In this document: positions 1-10,519 of the stretch, one piece after another
Layout: each line of letters begins with the position of its first letter
Position numbering within the stretch: the first letter of the stretch is position 1
Assembly: GCF_000237925.1 (NCBI RefSeq)
Contig: NW_017385988.1
Location: forward strand, 1,736,001-1,800,000
DNA length: 64,000 bases
Reading direction: 5' to 3'
Source: Schistosoma mansoni
Lineage: Eukaryota > Platyhelminthes > Trematoda > Strigeidida > Schistosomatidae
Notes under the pieces: generated by a model
Database searches by the model: none
What the model was told of the DNA's origin: nothing
What the model saw: only the letters and a program-made list of their open reading frames with translations
Translations under genes and position numbers: made by a program

Positions 1-546
1 CCCCAATTTGTGTACAGAAGAAATTCGTAACCCCCCTATCCCTTCCATGGCCAGACATAATTTAACAAATGACATTATTATTATTTGTAAATTCTATTTT
101 TATTATCTTAATTTTGTTATCATTTGTTCGTAATTTTCTACCTCTTTCCGTTTTTATTCTTCACTATCTAATTACTTACATACTTCTTATTACGTAATGA
201 TTTTAATGTTTTGTGGTTACTATTCTAGTCTATTCACCCACGTTTGACCTCCTATTTCCTATGTTTAACTATTGATAAGACTTTTGTTATCGTAATTTAA
301 TATTCTTACCACTATCAATACACCTGTCTTCCCACTATCAACTTGTACTTTTATCTATTAAGCTCGGTGACGTATTCTATTTCACTGTGATTATGGACTC
401 AAATAGACTTGATTGGTCTAACATTTTCGTATAAATATTCATGTATATTAGAGTAAAGCCTGATAACGATCTAATTGAAAACAATTGTTCGCTTACATGT
501 GTTTTAATTTTCACAATGGGAATCTTTGATATTCTAAAATGATGTT
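1..546 (+). mobile_element. 3' end of Penelope-like element, family 1
   Basis: The first ~60 bases encode the last residues of a PLE protein (same C-terminal residues as the copy near 39793-39870), followed by a ~480 bp AT-rich 3' region. It matches 39793-40330 with only a few differences by eye (roughly 99%), so the two copies separated recently. The copy is cut by the window edge, so its 5' structure is unknown. PLEs move by target-primed reverse transcription using an RT and a GIY-YIG endonuclease. The 3' region carries a hammerhead-like motif (440-500). The end is placed near the shared 'attctaaaat', after which the two copies diverge. Confidence 0.8.
440..500 (+). ncRNA. hammerhead-ribozyme-like motif (PLE family 1)
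   Basis: Core CTGATAA (460-466; consensus CUGANGA) and GAAA (477-480) are followed by a short stem III (A-A-C / G-U-U) closing on an AATT loop, then the expected U-C cleavage position (489-490). The stem I strands CATGTA (440-445) and TACATG (494-499) are complementary. The core carries A for the conserved G, so this copy is probably inactive. PLE terminal repeats are known to carry hammerhead motifs (established for the family); activity here is not shown. Confidence 0.6.
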
Positions 547-2689
547 TATCTGCAGCTAGAGATATATATTGTGTTGGTTGGTCGATTTCAAATAATATCG
601 AATAAATTACTCGTTTAAACATGAAACTTTTTATAAAGTTTACTACAGTAACGTTTATTTTTGTTCGTATTTTGTCCATCGACTACTGTTTAGTCCTGGT
701 GTTCTTTACGTCACCAGTCGACCATCAACCAAAACTGAGTAGCAGTTTCTCTTTACAGTTAACGTGTGACCGCAAGATGAGTCGTTTGAACACATCTAAT
801 ATGAGGAATTAAAGAAGACAAATGCAGTGAAGCATACAGAAGTCTGAGTGAAATGGTTTCAGATTATAAAACTAAGAATTTCATTACATTCGTTAGCATA
901 GGAATAATTAGTGAGGCTTTACTGAATTATTATGCTAACTGACGGAGCATATGGAAATGCTAAACATGTGAAGCTTCAGATGTGTTTAGCATGAAAAATA
1001 GTGCACATTCCCCCTATAGGGTATAGGGTACTATCTGAACACTATAACTTTACTGTTTTTTCATATGGCCACCATTGCTTTTCGGGATAGGAGTTGAGTT
1101 AAAAGATAACGTGTGGTGTGCGGTTTCTCGACAAAATATAGGTGTCTCAACACAGCTTTGACAGTAATAATCTAGTCCATTCATGTTACCACCTATATTC
1201 GAGCACCCAATAGCTTCTTAGACTTCAGAAAACTTGGGAGGTCTTCATTAGTAAAAAAAGTCAAGTTTGTCGTTTTCAAATCAGTGTACTTGTGAGAAGC
1301 TAAATTGTCAACACTACAGAAAGCTAAGAACAATAGTGTACAACTTGTCGTTTCTATTCGGCTGCTTCATAAATTTGTTCATTCTTAGCAACTTACCTAC
1401 TCACTTACGCCTCTTACCCCTCTTGAAGGATCACAGGCCACCCACCAGCATTCTCTATCCAACTCTATATTGCGCAATCTTTTCCAGTTGATATTCATCT
1501 TAGCAAGAAAAATAATATAACGGGGAGCAAAGAGAAGGAGACCAAAAACTGCTGAGATAAGTCTTGTATAACGTTCCATACATACTTATTTTACACCCTT
1601 CCTTATACGAAATCCAAATTCGTTCCTTTGAACCGCATAGTTCTGTCGAATCTGTTTTCTTTGTAGTGTACTGTTTTATCATGTATGTATGTTCCTTTAA
1701 ATACATCATCGCTTCAGTATTTAGAAACTAGTCAGCATGTGTCGATTATTATATCCAATGCAGGGTTTGTGCCATCATATACCATATTGTTTTTTTATGA
1801 TAACTGTTTCTTGTATCTGTACTCCGTATCAAAATAGGTGAGGGTTCCGAAGCAATGAATGGCGTGCTTAGTTCTTTGAAATAAATCAGAAAACATCGCT
1901 GACGAATCATGATAATTGTGATATGTAACACATTCAATACTATCTAGCTACAAAAACACGGGATTATGAAGATTGTCTTGTTTAAAATAGTTTACTTTTT
2001 CAGTAGTGCAAAACTCATCAAGGTTATCCGTAGTCCCCTTCAAGGTCAACGTACTGGTATGATTTGTCGTTTCCCTCTTATCAGTTTTTAACTTACCACG
2101 GAGTGCCGTTTTTGACCGGGCATCTTATAACCAGTTGGTATTTAAATATCTCAATGACATTGCTTTTTATTTAGTGTTGTAGTTTAGAATCTCCTTGTCT
2201 CATGGCTGCAGCCATGAGAAAATAGTGGGACTTTGCCATTTTTGTCTACCTGACTTTTCAGTGTCTCTGAATTTTCGATGGAGTGTCTGCTTTTCACCTT
2301 AATATACGGCTAACCATTTGCCTCTATCCTACATTTACGTCAAATAGCCTTCTACTCACTTGAACTTTTGCGAAGTCCACTCACAATCATGTGCTCAGTT
2401 CAAATGTTTCCTATGTTTGCCTTCAATTTCCCATAGGACAAACGTTTAGTCACCAGGTTAAGTTTTTAAAATTTGTACCCGGGTGAAGACACCGATTTAC
2501 AGAAAGTGAGATCATAGTTTACAAAGAGGTTAATAACAGTCCGACATTTGCCATACATCTTTTTTAAGTGCAAAGTGTGTTTGTATTTAACCAAGACCGT
2601 TGAACAACGTCAGAGTTACCAGTTGACATTACTTACCATGAATGTGTCTTAGTTTTCAACCCAATATGGAGTCAGTCTTCAGTAATAAG
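547..2689. other. No recognised gene
   Basis: About 2.1 kb of AT-rich sequence. A 63-codon frame at 621-812 begins with a hydrophobic, signal-peptide-like stretch, and a 74-codon frame lies at 1267-1491. Neither resembles a known family and neither has convincing splice sites. Around 1390-1500 there is a C/T-rich stretch of the kind found in dispersed schistosome repeats, but it is not classifiable by eye. Confidence 0.4.
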
Positions 2690-4345
2690 GATAGGAGGTC
2701 TATTGACCTATTTTAATCTTTGAAGTTTGTTACACTGTGGAGGTCCGACTTCGTCTTGAATATATCAACAGAAGGTGCTGATATTACGTGTTCTGGCAGA
2801 GAATTCCAGTAATTCACTACTCGGTGCGAGAAACGAAACTCCAGACGTAGACGATTTGATCTCGGTTTTTGGACTTTCTTCGAATGTCCTCTCAAATGGT
2901 CAGCCCTTAGATGGGAGGAAAAGATAGGTTAATGTTAGTACCAAGGTCATCGTTCAGGATACGATATGCTAATATTAGATCACCCCGTATTCGCCGGTAA
3001 GATAACGGAAATAAGTTGAGGTGTCTCAGTCTGTCTTCATAAGATAGGCCTTTTACCATTTTTGTCCCGCGGCGTTGGACTCGTTCCAACATATCCGCCT
3101 CATATTTGAAACAAGGACTCGCTGCTTGAATCCCATATTCCAAATGTGGCCGTACGAAAGTTGGGTATAATAATCTAAACATTTCCTCATCCAGTAACCG
3201 GAAAGATCTACGAATAGATCATAATATCCTATAGCTTTTTGTTGCAGCAGCCTTACAGTGACTGGCTGTTTTGAGATTATTACTTAGTATGACTCCTAAA
3301 TCTTTATAGTTTCTTACTTTGGGCAACAATAGTCCACATATTGTGTAGTAATACGAATCATCGTAGTTATTTAATTGCATCACTACACTTTTGCTAGGAT
3401 CTATTTCTGGTGACCACCCGTTCATCCATGCCACTAATGAGTTAAGATCTTCTTGTAATATTGTTCTGTCTGACATGCTGTATATATGGGTCTCCGAATC
3501 TTTATGTCATCGGCGAAGAGTAGGACGGATGACTTAGCTATAGTTGGTAATCCATTTACATAAAGTACAAAGAGAAGACCTAGGATTGTGTCTTGGGGGA
3601 CTCTACTTTTTGCTGGTCCCCACGATGAGAGAGCTCCATTTACTCTTACCCTTTGTCTCCTGTCATGAAGAAAGTCACTTATCCAGTCTATGAATTCCAA
3701 AACTTTCCAGTTTTAATTTAAGACCAGAATGGGAAACCTTATCAAAGGCTTTACTTAGATCTATGAAAATCACATCTACAGGAATATTGCGATCTTTTGC
3801 CTCAGCCCAATCTTCTCTTGCAATGAGAAGATTTGTCAAACATGATAGGCCTTTCCGAAAACCATGTTGTTCTTTGGGCAAAAGATCATGTCCTTCCACG
3901 TAGTTTATAACAGCCATCCTAATAATTTTTTCCATCAGTTTTACAACTGCGCTAGTTAAGCTGACAGGTCGATAGTAACTAACTAAATTTCTACTCCCAG
4001 CCTTATACACCGGACTGACTATCGCGTCTTTCCAGTCTCTGGGCGATTTGGACTGCCACAGAGACATAACAAACAGTATCGCTGAAGGTTCAGCAATTTT
4101 ATCTGATAGGGCTTTCATAATCCTAGGATGAATATCATCAGGACCACCGGACTTATCAGGTTTGAGATGCTGAAGTAGTCTTAAGACAGTATCTTTCTCA
4201 ATAACTACAGGGTCCATCAACAAGACGCCACAATCACAATGAACAGGTGGTCGTTCCTCATTATGAGTAGAAAAAACTTTACTCCGATAAAGCTTCGGCT
4301 TTTTCGGTATCATTTCTTGCCAAAATTAACGGATTTTCTTGTACC
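2690..4345 (-). mobile_element. CR1-like LINE, 5'-truncated and decayed
   Basis: Read on the minus strand, four successive open frames (4313-3675, 3700-3434, 3476-3219, 3182-2907, then 2895-2713) give the reverse transcriptase and C-terminal part of a CR1/Jockey-type LINE. Visible motifs are the finger region with 'GPDDIHP', 'EQHGFRKG', the catalytic 'DLSKAFDKVSH' block, 'VPQDTILGLLFVLYVN' and the active site 'FADD' (F in place of the usual Y). The C-terminal 'RVVNYWNSLP' block is diagnostic for CR1. The endonuclease end is missing, and the frame changes between segments show at least three frameshifts, so it is a dead 5'-truncated copy. The 3' end lies shortly past the stop at 2713. It is a typical schistosome CR1 (Perere-like) relative; the subfamily is not determined. 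Confidence 0.85.
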
Positions 4346-5095
4346 AAAAGTAATGGGATTCCATACACACTATCACTACCCAATCTCCCTACTTTGGGGA
4401 AGCCCATTGAACTTTAGGGAAAACCTCTAAATTTCCCCCAAAATAGAGATATTGGGTACGTACGCTTATTCTTCCTCAACGTGTTTCATGGAAGTGAGAA
4501 AATAGATGGTGGTTTGTTGGAAAATTGATATTGAAATAAAAACATTTCTAAAAATACCGGTTAGGCTCCATTGCTACACCGATTTCAGTATTCAGAATCT
4601 TAGTAACCGTCTTGTGAATTCTGAAATTTAACAAAAACAAACTTTTATAATAATTTTACTTCCATTTTTTCGTAACCAACAACTAGCAGCATAAAGTGTT
4701 CGTTTACACTAAACAACGCCTATAGAGAAGCAATCAAGGGTTATTATCTAGTTGTAACATATATTATCTTTCTTCCCTTCATTACGCTTCTGGAGTTTGT
4801 CTCTCACGTCATAAAAACGACCTTACATTGCGATGTCGAGATTTTGCAGGGTATTTTTCTGTGGCACTTGACAATAAACATCATAATGCTAGTGCTCCGA
4901 ATGATTAAAAATAAAAATGTACACTTTCCGTATGTCGCCATAAAACTTGCGCCTCCGAAACGCCCTTGTAGATGTAGCATCAAGTAGCGTACAGTGGCTA
5001 ACAACTCCAAGTTTAATGACGTAGCTCATGGAGGTTTTTGAGTAACCATCCATTATTCGCATCACCATGACCATCTGAATTGTAAAGTAGTAATC
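4346..5095. other. No recognised gene
   Basis: About 750 bp between a CR1 copy and an RTE tail. Only short antisense open frames (60-68 codons) overlap each other at 4804-5074; none has family resemblance or splice context. Confidence 0.4.
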
Positions 5096-5222
5096 TAATC
5101 AGTCAGTCACAACGTAGAACTTCGTACGTACATCAGTTCAAGTTGCCATAGCACATTAACAAAGAGATGCAGTTGTCGATTCAAATACCATAGTAGCAGA
5201 AGTAGTAAGAGTATAAACAGTA
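5096..5222 (-). mobile_element. RTE LINE 3' tail (subfamily A), isolated
   Basis: Reverse complement of the 3' untranslated region and tail seen at about 36045-36184: the tetranucleotide tail reads as 'cagtcagtca' here, followed by the conserved 'acgtagaacttcgtacgt' block. Only about 125 bp of the element is left, and it is abutted by the dispersed repeat beginning about 5223. It is a severely 5'-truncated RTE insertion, which is common for LINEs. Confidence 0.75.
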
Positions 5223-5750
5223 ATCTGAAAGAGCCGCCAAATGCCCTGGTACGGTCAAGGATGTGGAGAGGCCGCTCTCCCTCTCGAAATGCTCTCATAT
5301 GGCCACGCGTACATAACCACTGTCAGGAAAGTCCTACTCACTCCCTTCTCGTGGCGGGGGTGTTGTTTACGAAAGTGAGAGGACGAAAAGCGAATGTCCG
5401 GCGCTTTAACCGGGTTGGTGGACACAGAAAGTCTACATAGGGGAGTTGGAAAATCCTGATTCCAAACCAATGGTGCACATGGGCTCCAGTATCCTGAGGG
5501 AACAAATGGCGTATGAATCAATCGTTGGTCATCGGCTACCATGGGACTGCATCTCCTTACGATGATCCACTGCCTTTGTGGATCAGACCTTTAAGTCAAA
5601 GGTTCTGGGTGTGGCCCCCTAAGAAAACCATCTGTTTCAGTTTGGGCACCTGGGCAGTATCGCAGCCCTCACACAAATCAAATGAGAATTATACGGCGCA
5701 TATGTATCTGGTGCTTCCTTGTACTTATGTGTGTGTTCAAATAAATAAAT
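5223..5750 (+). repeat. Unclassified dispersed ~0.5 kb repeat, copy 1
   Basis: Nearly identical, in inverted orientation, to 9072-9620, and a diverged version is present at 6870-7195. The sequence ends in an AATAAATAAATA-type tail (about 5738-5750), which suggests retroposition. It is fairly GC-balanced compared with its surroundings. Antisense open frames (for example 5255-5542) recur in the copies simply because the copies are nearly identical, so they are weak evidence of coding. It could be a SINE-like retroposon or the 3' region of a longer LINE; I cannot tell which. Confidence 0.7.
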
Positions 5751-6079
5751 ATAAACGGAATAATATATTGATCAACTTCAATAATTATCGACAAAGCAGT
5801 CACCATTTTATTGTTAAATAATATTGAGTTCATCAGTACGATGAAAGGCTTTCAAACTCAATCAACTAGCTTCATACGGAATACATCAATACAAATGGAG
5901 GTGCACTGAAATTTAACCAGAGGAATTCGCTATATATTAATGTATTAACCTTAAGGTTGTTTTCTTTCTAAATGCAGCAGCAACAGTCGGGTTCTGAATG
6001 CTGTACTTATGGATCCAATACCCACAACACCCCTTTCAAATAATATATCTCCCCTTGGTTCGCTCGAAACTGAACCATT
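5751..6079. other. No recognised gene
   Basis: AT-rich spacer between the dispersed repeat and a Gypsy fossil; nothing recognised. Confidence 0.4.
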
Positions 6080-6680
6080 CTTCACCGTTGTCGTCTTGAC
6101 CATTTTGGACGTAGTCTCACTAGTCCTAAAGGTGTTATCTCTGTCCTTTCTAGTTTGTCGTTCGGGGGCTGTAGTTGACTGGGTGTGTCTATTAGTGTTT
6201 TTAGTATCCAGTTGCTTGTCGTGGTATGTTCTGGCCTACACATGTCTTCGTAATTGATTGGGTTTGGAGTCCGTTTGTCTTTTCCAACCTCCTTATACAT
6301 TACCTGGTCAAGTCTTCTTGTCACACATCTCTATCCATGTGTCATGCCTCGATCTGTAATGTTGGGAAAACACAGGAGATCCTATTCCAAATTCTGACAC
6401 TCTTAGTTTTGATGTGTTCGCATAGCTAATTCTTTTCAGCAGTATGTGATGCGTTTTCAATCTACGACCCGTGAGGATTCCTGCTGGCGATTTCTGATTC
6501 AGTAGTGCATCGTTTGGTGATGAGCGCCTTCCTTTGATTTTAACAACGTTGTTTTGAGGGTGTCCACAAGTCGCTCTGCCTTTTCATTTGACCGAGGATG
6601 GTATGGCGGTAAGCAGTTTCGTGTAATGGATTACCGTTGGTAAAATTACTGAAATGGAGGAGGTAAGCTGTTGTCCGTTA
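6080..6680 (-). mobile_element. Gypsy LTR element fossil (integrase/C-terminal part)
   Basis: On the minus strand the region around 6560-6650 resembles the conserved end of the integrase catalytic core ('PYHP.SN..AERLVDT'-type), matching the equivalent block of the better preserved Gypsy fossil at 21337-22035. The following open frame to about 6082 has the basic, proline-containing character of the Gypsy pol C-terminus. No LTRs are recognised. It is an old, broken fragment with several breaks. Confidence 0.6.
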
Positions 6681-6869
6681 TCTAACCCTTATTGTTCGGT
6701 ACTGTTTCAGGAAAAATCCTTAGTGCCCAGAGAGTCCTTGTTATTGCTAGGGGTTGTTATTTGTTAAGTCTAATCATAATCGAAGCACGATACCTACTAA
6801 TGATTGAAGTGGGGATTCACATGAGCCACACAATAATAATGAAGCCAGTAGTAGTTATCATTGATTTTT

Positions 6870-7195
6870 GTGAGGTATGGAATACTGCTCAGACGCCCAA
6901 ACCTAAGCAGATGGTTATCTTGGGGGCTACACGCGAGCCATTGTCCTAAAAGGCTTATTCACAAGGTAGTGGAGCAACGTTGGGAAATGCAGTCCCATGG
7001 TAACCGGTAACCAAAAATAGGTTCGTACGTCATTTGTTCCCTCAGGATCCTGTAGCCCATATACACCATTGGTTTGGGATCAGGGTTTTCCAACTCTACT
7101 AGGTGGAACCTCCATATCCACCAGCCCAGTTAAGGTGCAGGACATTCGCTTTTCGTCCTCTCACTTTCGTAAACAACACCCCGCCGCTAGAAGGT
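6870..7195 (-). repeat. Dispersed repeat, diverged copy 3
   Basis: Aligns by eye over about 300 bp with the inverse strand of the repeat at 5223-5750, sharing blocks such as 'catttgttccctcaggat' (7032-7049) and 'cgcttttcgtcctctcac' (7147-7164), with perhaps 15-20% difference and small indels. It is therefore much older than the near-identical pair at 5223 and 9072. Confidence 0.7.
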
Positions 7196-7224
7196 AGTTA
7201 AAGTGGATGTAAATTCAACCTTCG

Positions 7225-7504
7225 TTGAAGCAAGTATTTACTGCAGCAACCAAGCGACTTGTGGGCGAACAAATTCTTATGTATCCTGCTAACTTTGTAG
7301 ATATGTACGTGGAGAAGGGTGCTCAACTACATAACAATTGGTCGGCTATCAGGTATGAGGTTACTCACTACTATGGTGAGTTATATACACAGAAGTTCAC
7401 TTCCTATAAACGGTGTACAAACTAAGACGGATCTGTTGGTTTCGTTCATTAAAGCGACCGGCTGTCATGCTAATATTTTGGCTGACGAAAACACAGTGCC
7501 ATGA
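7225..7504 (+). other. Unrecognised open frames
   Basis: Two overlapping plus-strand frames (7225-7425 and 7319-7504) have a protein-like composition, including a segment with W, Y and acidic residues, but match no family I recognise. No clear splice acceptor or donor was found. It may be a decayed element or host exon; no function is proposed. Confidence 0.25.
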
Positions 7505-7884
7505 AATGCAGAAAAATTCAAGAGTTAAGCATAATAATCCTATAAATCTTTTGTACAGAAGCGTTGAAACAGAGACCGGGTCATCTGTATAATTCAGTTG
7601 ACATGGATGTAACTGAAATGCAGGCTGAAAACAGTCACTTTCAAATCCGCAGTTCAGGTTGCTGGACATTCAAGTATGACTGACTAGAAAGTAGGTACGT
7701 TATATTTATAAATGCATATACATAAATTCGGCACAAGTAAAAACGTTGTCGTCGACTTACACGCCAACACGTATTAGCAATTGGTTTGCGGCTGAAGTAA
7801 GCAACTTAAGTTTATTTTTCAGATATACAGAACTATAAGCTGTTCCCGATTAAATGTCGTAAGTAATATTAAACTCGAGTGCTT

Positions 7885-8058
7885 ATGTTATCCAGCTCAT
7901 GTCATTCAAAGTCTGATGCGCGCAAAAACCCATGGAGAATTGATACTGGATCATCAAGTTTACATTCCCCTTTGTCATCTGAAGAGGAACTGAGAACATC
8001 GGACTCATGCCTTAAGCAAGAAGACATGGACGAATTCGAACTGGACGTGGTTGTATAG
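7885..8058 (+). other. Short Ser/Asp/Glu-rich frame, possible host exon
   Basis: A 57-codon frame from ATG 7885, too short for the usual cutoff, encodes a Ser-rich stretch followed by an acidic segment (many S, E and D residues). The composition looks like a disordered host protein region rather than random AT-rich DNA. The last codons fall in the RTE fragment that starts near 8037, so the LINE insertion or a rearrangement may have truncated it. The candidate acceptor is '...ttatccag' ending about 7893. Unidentified; low confidence. Confidence 0.25.
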
Positions 8059-9071
8059 ACCATATATTCACTGTACGTCAGGTCGTAGAACATAGACATA
8101 CATTCAGACGACCCACAATAGTAGTATTTCTTGACCTTAAGGCGGCATTCGACTCCGTTGATCGTGAGGTTCTATGGCAGTGTTTGTCACTGAAAGGAGT
8201 ACCAAAGAAGTACATTAACCTCATAAAGGCTCTACTCGAACACAACTGGCCGAGTTAGAGCCTATGGTAAACTGTCATCAGAATTGATTACGTCAAGTGG
8301 TGTTCGTCAGGGCTGTCCACTCTCTCCATTCTTGTTTAACTTTATCGTAGGTGTGCTTTTAGAGATAACACTTTCCTCATCTAAATCTCCAGGAGTTGAA
8401 CTTCTACCAGGAGACTCACTTGTTGACTTAAGATTTGCCGATGACATAGTTCTATTCGGTGAAGACGCTGACAAGGTGCAGTCTTCTGACCACTATAAGC
8501 AACTATGCAAGCATGTTTGGGATGCGATTCTCCTCCTCTAAATGCAAAATGTTACTTCAGGATTGGGTTGCATCGACACCCGAACTAATGATTGGGAGTG
8601 AAGTAGTTCAGCGTGTCTACCACTTCACTTATCTTGGGAGTCTCATCAGCCCTTGTGGTCTGGTGTGTGACGAAATCTCAGCACGGATACAGAAGATTCG
8701 ACTGGCTTTCGCCAACTTGCGTCATTTATGGCGTAGGCGAGATATCTATCTAGCAACCAAAGGACGGGTTTACTGTGCAGCAGTTCGTTCCGTCCGACTT
8801 TATGGCAGTGAAACATGGCTGGTAAGAGAAGAGAATATTCGTAGGCTACTAGTATTCGATCATAGGTGTCTTCGAAGCATTGCTCGTATATCCTGGGACC
8901 ACCGAATAAGTAATGCAGTTGTTAGGAAACAGGTACTAGGTAAGGATGGTAAATCGATTGATGAAGTAGTGAAACTTCATCAGTTGAGATGGATGGGACA
9001 CGTGTTACGTATGCCCAGCCACCGACGTGCGATGTTTCGTGGTGTAGGAGTAGGTTGGGAGAAAACTAGGG
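8037..9071 (+). mobile_element. RTE LINE fragment (subfamily A), internal part
   Basis: Covers the second half of the RTE protein: the 'FLDLKAAFDSVDR'-type block (8130-8165), 'SGVRQGCPLSPFLFNF' (8294-8341), the 'FADDIVLFGEDAD' active-site region (about 8434-8472) and the C-terminal domain (8459-9070). A frameshift lies between the 8284-8541 and 8459-9097 frames, near 8480. The segment 8270-9071 is about 99.6% identical to 34956-35757 and shares that frameshift, so both derive from one defective copy. The 5' end joins non-LINE sequence at about 8037 and the 3' end joins the dispersed repeat at about 9072. Confidence 0.9.
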
Positions 9072-9690
9072 ACGAATTTATTTATTTATTTATGTAAACA
9101 CATAAATATTGGTACAAGGAGGCACCAGATACATATGCGCCGTATAATTCTCATTTGATTTGTGTGAGGGCTGCGATACTGCCCAGGTGCCCAAACTGAA
9201 ACAGATGGTTTTCTTAGGGGGCCACACCCAGAACCTTTGACTTAAAGGTCTGATCCACAAAGGCAGTGGAGCATCGTAAGGAGATGCAGTCCCATGGTAG
9301 CCGATGACCAACGATTGATTCATACGCCATTTGTTCCCTCAGGATACTGGAGCCCATGTGCACCATTGGTTTGGAATCAGGATTTTCCAACTCCCCTATG
9401 TAGACTTTCTGTGTCCACCAACCCGGTTAAAGCGCCGGACATTCGCTTTTCGTCCTCTCACTTTCGTAAACAACACCCCCGCCACGAGAAGGGAGTGAGT
9501 AGGACTTTCCTGACAGTGGTTATGTACGCGTGGCCATATGAGAGCATTTCGAGAGGGAGAGCGGCCTCTCCACATCCTTGACCGTACCAGGACATTTGGG
9601 GCGTTAGGAGTACCACTGGGAGAATTTCCAGCCATTTCAAGAACTCATAAACCAGAATGAGATATTCAGTACCATTGATTGGGTCCACAG
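9072..9690 (-). repeat. Dispersed ~0.5-0.6 kb repeat, copy 2 (inverted)
   Basis: Reverse complement of 5223-5750 with very few differences, including the A/T tail (here 'aatttatttatttattta' at 9074-9091). It forms a 3.3 kb-spaced inverted repeat with copy 1. Going away from the tail, this copy extends a further ~90 bp (to about 9690) that copy 1 lacks. A 76-codon minus frame (9688-9458) spans the extension and has no recognised homology. Confidence 0.75.
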
Positions 9691-10260
9691 TATCTACCTA
9701 AACTTTAGATCATGGGCTCATTTTTTCTCTAATAATACTAGCTACTGGCCACCAGTCAGTTTTAACTTTTATTGAACCCATGTTACTCACTGTTCACTGT
9801 ATAATATTACTAAAATTCTACAGTTTATAAAATTAAAGACTAACGAAATAGCATCTGAAGTATCCTATCATCATTCGTGCTTTATGAAGCTCACTAGAAT
9901 TTTAATCCAAGCCATAAAATGTGATTATTTCGGTTTTTTCCTTATGCAAAGTATTAGTTTATGTATGTACTAGCTTTTGTGTCTTACTTGTTCCTGGAAT
10001 AGATCTTAGTCAAAATTATTACTATCAGTACTTCACACGAAAAAGTTGCGATAGCCATCAGTATCTACTGTTTTATTCCGAAAGAATGTCATGGTATGAA
10101 TCACTTGTATTTGAAGACTTCTGATTTTACCTGACCATAAAACGTGGTGTATGCTTAAAATAGTGATCCAGTTGTTACTCACTTTCGTGTACGTTTTAGA
10201 AATAATTGTTAACAGACACAATGTTTTGCATGAATTTTTCCATTTAAAATGTGTTTTCCA
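9691..10260. other. No recognised gene
   Basis: AT-rich sequence without recognisable coding or repeat content; presumed intergenic or intronic to the exon at 10281. Confidence 0.4.
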
Positions 10261-10280
10261 GTATTTCTGTGCCAATGCAG

Positions 10281-10519
10281 GTGACGAAAATTGTTTCAAA
10301 ACATCGACCAAGGTATAGACAAGCACGCATTGTCTTTCCATTGCTTCTTCCAGTGTTATTTGGTATCGCATCACTACATCCAATCGCTACTGTGCTTACT
10401 CTTCTTTTATGTTTGGTCGCATGTTTCAATGTCGTTATTGTAGTCGCTCCACCCACTTGTCCTTTAGAAGATACCTTTTTTTTCTTCAAATCATCTGATA
10501 GCTGTGACGGGTTTCTTAG
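10281..10519 (+). CDS. Probable host exon, multi-pass membrane protein (unrecognised)
   Basis: An open exon is bounded by a splice acceptor (...gccaatgcag, ending 10280) and a good donor (CTTAG|GTATGT at 10519/10520); another acceptor at 10260 would also keep the frame. Reading in phase 0, about 79 codons encode a basic start (several K/R/H residues), then a long hydrophobic stretch (about residues 18-58, enough for one or two membrane helices), a loop with two cysteines and an aromatic-rich patch ending in 'CDGFL'. This is typical of a host polytopic membrane protein, but I do not recognise the family. The exon ends in phase 2; partner exons were not located in the flanking DNA. The antisense frame 10383-10033 is a shadow. 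Confidence 0.55.

Noticed and set aside
5255-5542. 95-codon minus frame, repeated at 9294-9581, as a conserved gene
   Set aside because: The two copies are near-identical DNA, so identical frames prove nothing; the older third copy does not obviously keep it open.
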